Of a DNA stretch of 8,077 bases, positions 1 through 6,767 are shown in pieces (the stretch's first letter is position 1; the number at the start of each line of letters is the position of its first letter). The position numbers and the translations under genes are program-made. The stretch is from Firmicutes bacterium UBA5420 (GTDB lineage: Bacteria > Bacillota > Limnochordia > Darwinibacteriales > Darwinibacteriaceae). The notes beneath the pieces were generated by a model. It searched no databases and was not told the origin of the DNA. It was given only the letters and a program-made list of their open reading frames with translations. The stretch lies in assembly GCA_002409455.1 (NCBI GenBank), contig DHNI01000035.1, positions 14,877 through 22,953 of the forward strand, given 5' to 3'.

Positions 1-1
1 G

Positions 2-34
2 AAACGCCCTCTAGAGATGATCCAGAAGGCGTTT
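2..34 (-). terminator. Probable rho-independent terminator after the lipoprotein gene
   Basis: AAACGCC (2-8) and GGCGTTT (28-34) form a perfect 7-bp stem. A further TCT/AGA pairing lies inside it across one mismatch, and the loop is about 11 bases. The hairpin begins 6 bases after the TAA stop of the lipoprotein gene on the minus strand. An A-rich flank (35-38 on the plus strand gives TTTT upstream on the minus strand) and a T-rich far side make it terminator-like and possibly bidirectional. The window ends after only GTTTC, so the full T-tract cannot be seen. Confidence 0.55.
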
Positions 35-40
35 AAAAGG

Positions 41-748
41 TTAGTCTATTTGGGCTCGGAAGAATAGATGGTTTCCAATTTGAACAATGGGCACCTGCTG
101 CCATACCCAGTTGTTTTTGTTGGGAACTTTGTTAGGTGCAAAGAACCCGGTAGCTCCCTGCGATGGATCCCAACCAGCAAGAGCATCCCGCACGGCATCT
201 TTGGCATTTTGCCCAGCAGGAGTATTGATGGCTCCGTTATCAATGGGCGAATACTGGGCATAACCACGATTGTCTCGTTGCATTATGACTCCGTATAGGG
301 TATTAGGATAATTGTGATGCCGCACTCGATTTAGCACACTTGCCGCCACTGCCACCTGTCCTTCGTAGCTCTCCCCACCCGACTCAGCTTGTACCAGGCG
401 GGCAAAGAGGTCTAGATGTGCAGCGCTATAGCTCGGTTCCATTTTAACTTCCACCATAATGCGCCCATTGCTTACGTGAACCTGAATAGATTTGTCCTGA
501 TAGTGAGCTTTCGTAACAGTCAACATATGGGTGCCTGCAGGGATATTCGTTATTTCAAATTGACCACTGGAAATCTGGACGGTCTTGCCCGCGATGGTAG
601 CTTGTCCACTCCAAAATGCCAATCCACTCGTGTTATCGACTACAGTGCCGACAATTGTGCCATTTTGAGACACTCCAGAACTTGAACAACCAGTTAACAA
701 CAACATAAGTAAAATAGCAGATGAAAACAGTAAGTATTTGGGTTTCAT
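41..748 (-). CDS. Lipoprotein with a beta-sandwich domain and a SleB/CwlJ-type cell-wall hydrolase domain
   Basis: The 235-residue product starts with a lipoprotein signal: a Lys-containing n-region, a hydrophobic stretch at about 6-18, and the lipobox LLTG-C with Cys21 as the predicted lipidated residue. It should therefore be anchored on the outer face of the membrane. Residues 30-105 resemble a carboxypeptidase-regulatory-like/PEGA-type beta domain (GTVVDNTSG, then FEITNIPAGTHMLTVTK). Residues 110-235 match the Hydrolase_2 (SleB/CwlJ) family: ARLVQAESGGESYEGQ, VAASVLNRV, a GWDPSQGATGFFAPN stretch and a final IGNHLFF. Glu122 is the expected catalytic Glu by family comparison. SleB-family enzymes cleave peptidoglycan, classically spore cortex, but a lipoprotein form need not act in germination. 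The ATG start is supported by AAAGGAAG at 755-762, 6 bases upstream. A terminator separates it from hypD, so it is probably its own transcription unit. Family assignment is firm; substrate and timing are unknown. Confidence 0.9.
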   Translation of the reverse strand: MKPKYLLFSSAILLMLLLTGCSSSGVSQNGTIVGTVVDNTSGLAFWSGQATIAGKTVQISSGQFEITNIPAGTHMLTVTKAHYQDKSIQVHVSNGRIMVEVKMEPSYSAAHLDLFARLVQAESGGESYEGQVAVAASVLNRVRHHNYPNTLYGVIMQRDNRGYAQYSPIDNGAINTPAGQNAKDAVRDALAGWDPSQGATGFFAPNKVPNKNNWVWQQVPIVQIGNHLFFRAQID

Positions 749-797
749 TTGTAACTTCCTTTCTTTTGACGATTCGCATACCTCGGCTACCTAAGGT

Positions 798-827
798 AAA
801 ACCAACACCTCAGTGCTGAAGTGTTGG
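798..827 (-). terminator. Rho-independent terminator of the hypE-hypD operon
   Basis: CCAACAC (802-808) pairs perfectly with GTGTTGG (821-827). After one C/A mismatch, TCA (810-812) pairs with TGA (817-819) around a 4-base loop. Read on the minus strand, the stem is followed directly by TTTT (798-801) and then TACC. It lies about 75 bases after the hypD stop codon and about 50 bases before the lipoprotein start. The T-run is short, so termination may be incomplete. Confidence 0.7.
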
Positions 828-903
828 CATCTCTTGGATATAATTCGAAACTATGGAGGTATTGCAGAACGTCCGAAGGAAGACAATTTATGGTAAAGAG
901 CTC

Positions 904-3276
904 TCAGTTAAACCCCTGTTCAGTTCGGAGGATGATTTCATCTTGCAGGGCTTTTTCTAGATTATTAAAGTGATCCGAATAGCCCGCAACCCTTACGATG
1001 AGATCGTTATACTCTTCTGGCTTTTTCTGCGCTTCAAGAAGGACAGCCCGATCAATGACATTGAACTGAATGTGGTGTCCCATCATTTTAAAATAGGAGC
1101 GAATCAATGACGTTACATTGCTAAGCCCTTCCTCACCGGCGATGGAAGCGGGCGTAAATTTCTGATTCAATAGTGTTCCACCTGTTGAAGTATGATCCAT
1201 CTTAGAGGCTGAACGGATCACTGCGGTCGGCCCCTTAATATCGGCCCCTTTTTCAGGAGAGATGCCATCAGTCAAGGGAACACCTGCCAATCGCCCATTA
1301 GCAGAGGCTGTCATCACGGATCCAAAATAGACATGGCAGGTTGTAGGCAGCATATCGATTTGATATGTTGCACCATAAACCGCTTTTCTTCCTCGAATTT
1401 TATCTCTCACACTTTCAAAGACATCAACCATAATGTCATCAGCGTAATCATCATCATTACCATATTTTGGCGTGTGATTGAGAACCAGATTTCGAGTCAT
1501 CTCATGACCTTCGAAGTTGGCATTTATGGCATCTACTAAGTTTGCCATCGTAAACCGTTGCTGATCGAAGACATTGTACTTGATAGCTGCCAGTGTGTCT
1601 GTCATCGTGCCTATACCAACGATTTGAATGTATCGGGTATTATATCTTGCTCCTCCTGCATTATAGTCTTTGCCACTTTGCCTACATCCATCGACAACAA
1701 CCGACATCAAGGGTGATGGCAGATATTTGGCAAAGATCGTCTCTATCTTGTGGTTTCCCGCTATTTTGATATCAATAAAGTAGTCAAGTTGTTTCATAAA
1801 CGCTTCCCGTAATTCTTCATAGGACTCAAAGTCTACAGGATTTCCAGTTGTCAAACCGATTTGCTTGTCGGTATATTTATCAAATCCATTGTTCATCGTT
1901 ATCTCAAAGATCTTGGGAACGTTCAAGTAACCGGTTAAGCAATAGGCTTCGCGGCCATGCGCCCCAGTTTCAACACAACCGCTGGCACCACCAAAACGAG
2001 CATCCTCTAAAGTCTTGCCCGCGTTTAAAAGCTCCTGAATCAGTTCCTCGGTGTTATAAAAAGCGGGCTGGCCCCACCCTTTCCTGGAGATTTCAACCGC
2101 CCTTTTTACGAATTCATCGGGGTTCTTTTCGCTTACTTGTACGTTTGAGCTGGGCTGTAGAAGCTTCATTTCATCCATTGTATCAAGGATTAAATAGGAG
2201 ACATCATTAACGCCGTCTTCGCCCGTATAGGGATCGATTCCACCTGTATTGATGTTGGCAAAGTCGGTATAGGTTGCACTTTCCTTTAAGGTGATCCCAA
2301 CTTTCGGAGGTGCAGGTTGGTTGTTGAACTTGATCCAGAGGCATTCTAGAAGTTCTCTAGCCTTATCATAATTGATGGTTCCTTCAGCTTGTTCTTGTTG
2401 GTAGAAGGGATTGAGATATTGGTCGAGTTTCCCTGGCGAATAGGCATCCCAGAGGTTCAACTCCGTCGTTACGCCGACATGGACAAACCAATACATCTGG
2501 ATTGCTTGGGCGAAGGTTTGTGGCTTATGGGCTGGAACAACATCGCAGTTACCAGCAATCCAAAGTAACTCTTCTTTTCTCTCGGGGTCTTTCTCTTGGG
2601 CCGCCAATTCTCTGGCGTAGTCAGCATAGCGCTGGCCATAGAGAACCATGGCGTCACAGGCGATGGCCATTGCTTCTAATTGGGTCTTCTTCTCATAGGC
2701 TTCTAGATCATTGACATGATCAAGAGCCGCAATAGATTGCTCTATTTCCTGCTTGAAATCGAGGAAGCCTTTTTTGTAGAATTTATCATCGGCAACGGTA
2801 TGGCCGGGGGCTCTCTGTTCCATAAACTCCGTAAAAATACCGGCAGCAAAAGCATCTTTCCATTCAGGTGCCATGGCGTCAAGGATCGTATCTCTCGTGG
2901 ATTTCCCTTTCCAATAAGGAATAATTTTTTCAGCTTGGAGGGCATAATCGCCATCTTTGACTTTGAAGCTGATCAGTTGCCTTGCGTTCATCACCTGCAT
3001 ATCTCGAACACTATGCGCGCAAATTTCAGGGAATGTAGGCGCTACTTGTGGTCCTTCACTCTTTTCCCCAACAATTAACTCATCGTCTCCGATATAGAGC
3101 TTTCTGTTTGCTATATAGTGCTTAAAGCTCAAGGCGCGAAGGATGGGCATTTCGACTGTTCCGAAGTGCTCTTCATAAAACTCGGTTTGTAGTAACGCCC
3201 GCTCTAGACTAATGGATGGCTGCGTTGTTACGCTTTGGTGTCGCAAGCGCTTGGTTCGTTCAGTGTAACCCCTCAT
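904..3276 (-). CDS. hypD: Glycyl radical enzyme, trans-4-hydroxy-L-proline dehydratase (HypD)
   Basis: The 790-residue protein spans the whole pyruvate-formate-lyase-like fold: a PFL domain to about 660 and a C-terminal glycyl radical domain. The active-site loop GASGCVETG places the thiyl Cys at 434 and the general-base Glu at 436. The radical loop RVAGYSDHF puts the radical Gly at 765. HypD forms a radical on this Gly and removes water from trans-4-hydroxy-L-proline to give pyrroline-5-carboxylate, a cytoplasmic and oxygen-sensitive reaction. Residues I recall from the Clostridioides difficile enzyme (F152, H160, D278, S334, D339, F340, Y450, T645) have counterparts here at F151, H159, D277, S333, D338, F339, Y450 and T645. 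The early ones are offset by one residue throughout. Length also fits (about 789). The ATG follows AAGGGAGGAT and sits two bases after the hypE stop. No proC is adjacent. Other PFL-like dehydratases are possible but less likely; the residue comparison is from memory, not an alignment. Confidence 0.9.
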   Translation of the reverse strand: MRGYTERTKRLRHQSVTTQPSISLERALLQTEFYEEHFGTVEMPILRALSFKHYIANRKLYIGDDELIVGEKSEGPQVAPTFPEICAHSVRDMQVMNARQLISFKVKDGDYALQAEKIIPYWKGKSTRDTILDAMAPEWKDAFAAGIFTEFMEQRAPGHTVADDKFYKKGFLDFKQEIEQSIAALDHVNDLEAYEKKTQLEAMAIACDAMVLYGQRYADYARELAAQEKDPERKEELLWIAGNCDVVPAHKPQTFAQAIQMYWFVHVGVTTELNLWDAYSPGKLDQYLNPFYQQEQAEGTINYDKARELLECLWIKFNNQPAPPKVGITLKESATYTDFANINTGGIDPYTGEDGVNDVSYLILDTMDEMKLLQPSSNVQVSEKNPDEFVKRAVEISRKGWGQPAFYNTEELIQELLNAGKTLEDARFGGASGCVETGAHGREAYCLTGYLNVPKIFEITMNNGFDKYTDKQIGLTTGNPVDFESYEELREAFMKQLDYFIDIKIAGNHKIETIFAKYLPSPLMSVVVDGCRQSGKDYNAGGARYNTRYIQIVGIGTMTDTLAAIKYNVFDQQRFTMANLVDAINANFEGHEMTRNLVLNHTPKYGNDDDYADDIMVDVFESVRDKIRGRKAVYGATYQIDMLPTTCHVYFGSVMTASANGRLAGVPLTDGISPEKGADIKGPTAVIRSASKMDHTSTGGTLLNQKFTPASIAGEEGLSNVTSLIRSYFKMMGHHIQFNVIDRAVLLEAQKKPEEYNDLIVRVAGYSDHFNNLEKALQDEIILRTEQGFN

Positions 3277-3278
3277 CG

Positions 3279-4178
3279 TTATCCTCCCTTGACGTCGTAT
3301 CCTTGCTCGGCAAGCATCTCACGAAAGTGCTCTAGTTTCTCCTTGGAAGGGATTTGCATTTTGTCGTCTAGATAGTCCCTACCTAATTTCGCGTACTTGT
3401 GCTTAGCAATAGCATGGTACGGCAATAGATGCACTTCCTTTATATCTATGGCCTCTAGTAGCGCAATGGTACTTTCGATGTGACTGACCTCGGCATTGAC
3501 GCCCTCAATGATTGGCATGCGCATCTGGATATTGGCGTGAATTCTTGCTAGATTCTCCAGATTCTCGATGATTTCCTTGTTCGATGCACCGGTAAACTCT
3601 TTGTGCTTTGCATCATCCGTGAGTTTTAGATCATATAAAAAGAGGTCTGTATGCTGAGCTGCCCTTTCCAAATGTTCAAAGGGGATCGCTCCGCATGTAT
3701 CAACAGCGGTGTGGATTCCTTCGGCTTTCAATCGTATCAAAAGCTCTTCCACGAAATCAATGTGTACGAGGGGTTCTCCTCCCGAAAGCGTGACTCCCCC
3801 ACTTGACTCTTCGTAAAACACTCTATCTTTAAGGACCTCTGCCAAAACCTCTTCTACGGTATACTCTTTTCCCGCAACTTGCCTAGCACCGGGTATACAG
3901 TATGTGACGCACTCACCACAAAAAATGCATTTTTCCGGGTCTGTCACCATGAAGTTGTTAACATTTGCAATCGCTTTTTGAGGACAGAGTTTTGCACACA
4001 TTCCACATATAGCACATTTCTCACGATCGTAGAGCATTTCCTGCCTTATATTTTGGCTTTCAGGATTATGACACCATAGACATGTTAGGGGACACCCCTT
4101 AAAGAAAACTGTGGTTCTAATCCCGGGCCCATCATGAAGGGAGAATTTCTGTATATTAAAGATCATCGCTTTCATCAT
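3279..4178 (-). CDS. hypE: Glycyl radical enzyme activating enzyme (radical SAM), HypD activase
   Basis: The 299-residue product is a PFL-activase-type radical SAM protein. It uses S-adenosylmethionine and a [4Fe-4S] cluster to abstract hydrogen from the radical Gly of its partner. Cys29, Cys33 and Cys36 form the CX3CX2C cluster motif, after LHDGPGIRTTVFFKGC. Two ferredoxin-like cluster motifs are inserted after it (Cys55/58/61/65 and Cys84/87/90/94), as is usual for activases of PFL-like dehydratases but not for PflA itself. GGEP, the SAM amino-group binding motif, is at 133-136. The gene lies two bases upstream of hypD, so partnership is clear from context; the symbol rests on that partner. 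Start: ATG codons occur at residues 1, 2 and 5. The first has AAAGGG 7 bases upstream, a modest site, and the family's conserved IFNIQKFSLHDGPG follows. The leader holds an 18-bp inverted repeat that may affect expression. No sigma-70 promoter is convincing. Confidence 0.93.
   Translation of the reverse strand: MMKAMIFNIQKFSLHDGPGIRTTVFFKGCPLTCLWCHNPESQNIRQEMLYDREKCAICGMCAKLCPQKAIANVNNFMVTDPEKCIFCGECVTYCIPGARQVAGKEYTVEEVLAEVLKDRVFYEESSGGVTLSGGEPLVHIDFVEELLIRLKAEGIHTAVDTCGAIPFEHLERAAQHTDLFLYDLKLTDDAKHKEFTGASNKEIIENLENLARIHANIQMRMPIIEGVNAEVSHIESTIALLEAIDIKEVHLLPYHAIAKHKYAKLGRDYLDDKMQIPSKEKLEHFREMLAEQGYDVKGG
3281..3290 (-). promoter_or_regulatory. Ribosome binding site of hypD inside the end of hypE
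   Basis: On the minus strand AAGGGAGGAT, with a GGGAGG core at 3283-3288, lies a few bases before the hypD ATG. It is made from the last codons (Gly-Gly) and the stop of hypE. This fixes the hypD start and suggests translational coupling, so that activase and enzyme are made together. Confidence 0.85.
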
Positions 4179-4193
4179 CGCTTAGCCCTTTCT

Positions 4194-4283
4194 GGGGACA
4201 GTCCCTCGATCTATTTGACGATTTTCGAACATATAGGCCACTTAATTACCATGATTCTCTTAGTTGATCGAGGGACTGTCCCC
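4194..4283. repeat. 18-bp perfect inverted repeat with GGGACwGTCCC cores (REP/REPIN-like or operator pair)
   Basis: GGGGACAGTCCCTCGATC (4194-4211) recurs as its exact reverse complement at 4266-4283, separated by 54 bases. Each arm is itself centred on a GGGAC-w-GTCCC palindrome (centres at 4200 and 4277, 77 bases apart). The pair fills most of the gap between the EAL gene and hypE. From memory, GGGGACAGTCCC-like sequences are frequent dispersed repeats in anaerobic Firmicutes and often accompany Y1-family (RAYT/IS200-like) transposases. That would make this a REPIN-type element. No transposase is in the window. The alternative is a pair of regulator binding sites. Confidence 0.75.
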
Positions 4284-4290
4284 CGATCAA
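4264..4290. promoter_or_regulatory. 27-bp near-perfect palindrome overlapping the EAL gene stop codon
   Basis: TTGATCG (4264-4270) pairs with CGATCAA (4284-4290) and GGGAC (4272-4276) with GTCCC (4278-4282), around a central T at 4277. The only mismatched pair is A4271/C4283. Twelve of thirteen symmetric pairs match. The TGA stop of the EAL gene (4287-4289) lies in its right arm. Such symmetry suits a dimeric DNA-binding protein or an extended REP unit. The core loop is only one base, so it is a poor RNA terminator in this form. The structure is certain, the function is not. Confidence 0.6.
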
Positions 4291-6767
4291 TAGTGCCTGA
4301 CGAATTCGAGGGCCGCCTCTGGATCAAGGGGTCTACTGATAAGGTAACCTTGAATCTTGTCACACCCGTGGATCCTTAGATATTCCATTTGCCTTTCATG
4401 TTCTACGCCCTCGGCTACCACTACATGTCCAAGCTTATGTGCCATAGAAATGATATCACTCGTTATGGTCTCTTCTGGTTTAAGAAACATTAGCCGATCA
4501 ATAAAAGACTTATCCACCTTCAAACAGTTCACATTCAGCTCGCGTTCCCTGGAGAGGGAGGAATAACCTGTACCAAAGTCATCAATAGAAGTGTTTATGC
4601 CATGGTCACTGAGCTGACCAAGGATCCTATTTATCTCATCGTAATCCGACGAAAAGGCTGATTCCGTAAGCTCAATGGCAATGGATTCGGGATCCACCCC
4701 CATCCGTTTCATCGTATGGAGCATATTTTGCACAAACCCCCTGCTCAGCAATTGAATGGCCGAAACATTGACTGAAACTTTTAATGTCTGGTATCCAGCT
4801 GATCTGAGCTTACCTATAAACGCACAGGCCTTTCTTATGATCATATCGCCAATTGGTATAATGTGCTTCGTCTTTTCAATAATTGGAATAAATTCCAAAG
4901 GAGAAACCAGTCCAAGCTTATCACTATTATGCCTGGCGAGAGCTTCAAACCCACAAATGCGATTTTCCCGCAAATCCAAAATAGGCTGAAACTGTAAAAA
5001 CAAACCATCATCATTTTCACCAACGGAAACTCGAGAAAGATCGTGTTGCAGTATCTCCCTACGATGAATCCTCTCTTCAAGTTCCTGGTCATAGAAACAA
5101 ATATGATTTTCGCCATCGCCTACGAGCAAGGCTTCTTCCGATGTAATCAGAAGATTCTTCATTAGAAGCTCGACACCTCCATGCCGCTCATTGGCAATCT
5201 CGATAACCCCTATGCCTACATTGATTCTATCCACAGCAAGCAACATAGCTAATGTTCGTGATATGCTCTGGCAGAAATCCAACAACTCGCTACGATCCTT
5301 GTATCCTTTCTTGTAAAAGGCGAAACGATATTCGTGAGTATTGAAGAGTAGGGTTTGATCGTTACAATATGCACTCAATTCCTCGGCTACTCTTTTTATG
5401 AGCTCTTGACTATACTGAAACCCGTATGTAATGCTTAGGGCATGCATTACACTTAAGTTCACGCTAACAAGAGCCCTATTTTCTGTGGAAGACGCCGCGC
5501 TATCCCTAGTTAGGATCGACTCTAAGTAGCGGCGATTGTAAAGGCCGGTCCATTCATCATGTTCGTTATGATATCGGAGCTTGTCTTCCATCTCTTTGCG
5601 GTCTGAGATATCGATGATTATGCCTTCTAGAGCCTCGACTTCGCCCTGATCATTGTAGATTCCCTGACCGATTTCAAACACCCATTTACGAATACCAGTG
5701 GCTGTCGTTATCTCATACTCACGCCGAAATGGTGTCCTCTCAGAAACACACCGTGCCCATTCCTCCCACAACTGTTCTCTATGTTCGGGTGCGATGAGCT
5801 CGTTGAAGGACAGATCCCTGTTCTTAACTAGGGCTTCTGGAGTATAACCAGTTAATACAAAGCAACCGGATGAAACAAATTGCATTGTCCAATCGCGATC
5901 ATAGTTACAACGGTATGCCATGCCCTGCAGATGGGAGAGTAGGACGGATTTGCTACGCTCACTTTCAATCAGCTTTTCCTCCATCATCTTTCTTTCCGTA
6001 ATATCCTTAATGATAGTAATATGATTATATTGATGGTTTTCAGACAATGCAAGGGATGCTCCAAGGAGATGTACCCAAACAACGGAACCATCTGGCCTGA
6101 TAAATCGCTTATCCATTGCATAGCCGTCGATTTCACCAGCCAGGAGCCTTTCGTAGTTCCTTATTTCCTCTTCCAGATCATCGGGATGTGTGATGGCAGC
6201 CCAGCCCAGCCTTAATAGTTCTCCTTTTGTTCGTCCGGTGAGCTCCTCAAATACTGGATTGACCCTAAAGTATTCGTTGAAACTGTCGGGCATTGGCTTT
6301 TCACCATAAGATATGGCGATGCCGGCGGGTATCTGCTCAAATATTGTCTCAAGGGTTACTGCCTGATCACTAAACCTCTGCTCTAGGGCCCGTTCAGCGT
6401 GAAGTAGTTCGACATGAACATCGATCCGAGCCTTTAAGGAATCTAGATGAATGGGCTTGCGGACATAATCTACCGCGCCAAGCTTGAGACCCTTTACCTC
6501 GTTTTCCAGCTCATCATAGATGGTTAAGACGATGGTGCGTAGTTTCTTGAACCGATCATCAGCCTGCATCGCTTCGAGAACCTGAAAACCATCCATGTTA
6601 GGCATGTTCAAATCGAGGATCACCAGATTGATTCCGTCATGCTCTTCCAACATCCGCATGGCTTCCGTACCGTCACAAGCAGTGAGAACCTCATATTCAC
6701 TTAGCATGTTTCTAATAATCAAGCGATCGGAAGCTGAATCATCAACGACCAGAATCTTGGTTAGCAC
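4287..6767 (-). CDS. Response regulator c-di-GMP phosphodiesterase, REC-PAS-PAS-(degenerate GGDEF)-EAL
   Basis: The 826-residue cytoplasmic protein has a receiver at 1-120 (Asp9/Asp10, phospho-acceptor Asp52 in ILDLNMPNMDG, Thr82, Lys104). Two PAS domains follow at about 140-260 and 280-395, each ending in an I.DI(T/S)(E/D)RK linker. A GGDEF-type domain covers 396-560 and an EAL domain about 575-826. In the GGDEF domain the signature is HEYRF (478-482), so it should not make c-di-GMP. The EAL domain keeps the metal and catalytic set: Glu608 (FEAL), Asn667, Glu699 (ELTES), Asp729/Asp730 (DDFGTGYSS), Lys750, Glu786 and Gln806. It should hydrolyse c-di-GMP to pGpG. The start is GTG, overlapping the stop of the upstream kinase by one base (TAGTG) behind a very strong ribosome binding site. 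That makes this protein the probable phosphorylation target of the kinase/HPt protein. The output process and PAS ligands cannot be told from sequence. Confidence 0.95.
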   Translation of the reverse strand: MLTKILVVDDSASDRLIIRNMLSEYEVLTACDGTEAMRMLEEHDGINLVILDLNMPNMDGFQVLEAMQADDRFKKLRTIVLTIYDELENEVKGLKLGAVDYVRKPIHLDSLKARIDVHVELLHAERALEQRFSDQAVTLETIFEQIPAGIAISYGEKPMPDSFNEYFRVNPVFEELTGRTKGELLRLGWAAITHPDDLEEEIRNYERLLAGEIDGYAMDKRFIRPDGSVVWVHLLGASLALSENHQYNHITIIKDITERKMMEEKLIESERSKSVLLSHLQGMAYRCNYDRDWTMQFVSSGCFVLTGYTPEALVKNRDLSFNELIAPEHREQLWEEWARCVSERTPFRREYEITTATGIRKWVFEIGQGIYNDQGEVEALEGIIIDISDRKEMEDKLRYHNEHDEWTGLYNRRYLESILTRDSAASSTENRALVSVNLSVMHALSITYGFQYSQELIKRVAEELSAYCNDQTLLFNTHEYRFAFYKKGYKDRSELLDFCQSISRTLAMLLAVDRINVGIGVIEIANERHGGVELLMKNLLITSEEALLVGDGENHICFYDQELEERIHRREILQHDLSRVSVGENDDGLFLQFQPILDLRENRICGFEALARHNSDKLGLVSPLEFIPIIEKTKHIIPIGDMIIRKACAFIGKLRSAGYQTLKVSVNVSAIQLLSRGFVQNMLHTMKRMGVDPESIAIELTESAFSSDYDEINRILGQLSDHGINTSIDDFGTGYSSLSRERELNVNCLKVDKSFIDRLMFLKPEETITSDIISMAHKLGHVVVAEGVEHERQMEYLRIHGCDKIQGYLISRPLDPEAALEFVRHY

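Noticed and set aside
749..903. Search for a promoter or small gene between hypD and the lipoprotein gene
   Set aside because: Only the hypD terminator and the lipoprotein ribosome binding site are convincing. A short plus-strand ATG frame at about 891 runs into hypD antisense and has no support.
1848..2210. Plus-strand open frame of 120 codons opposite hypD
   Set aside because: It runs antisense to the HypD active-site region. The product is low-information and Arg/Ser/His-rich, with no motif.
2716..3078. Plus-strand open frame of 120 codons opposite hypD
   Set aside because: It lies wholly inside the strongly supported hypD gene, has no recognisable domain, and its sequence is explained by the complementary strand.
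4212..4265. Possible sigma-54 promoter in the hypE leader (minus strand TGGCC...TTCGA)
   Set aside because: The GG element is correctly spaced, but the essential GC of the -12 element reads CG. No enhancer-binding regulator is in the window.
4212..4265. Possible sigma-70 promoter for hypE using TATATG as -10
   Set aside because: No TTGACA-like -35 box lies 16-18 bases upstream, so the match is not better than chance in an AT-rich stretch.
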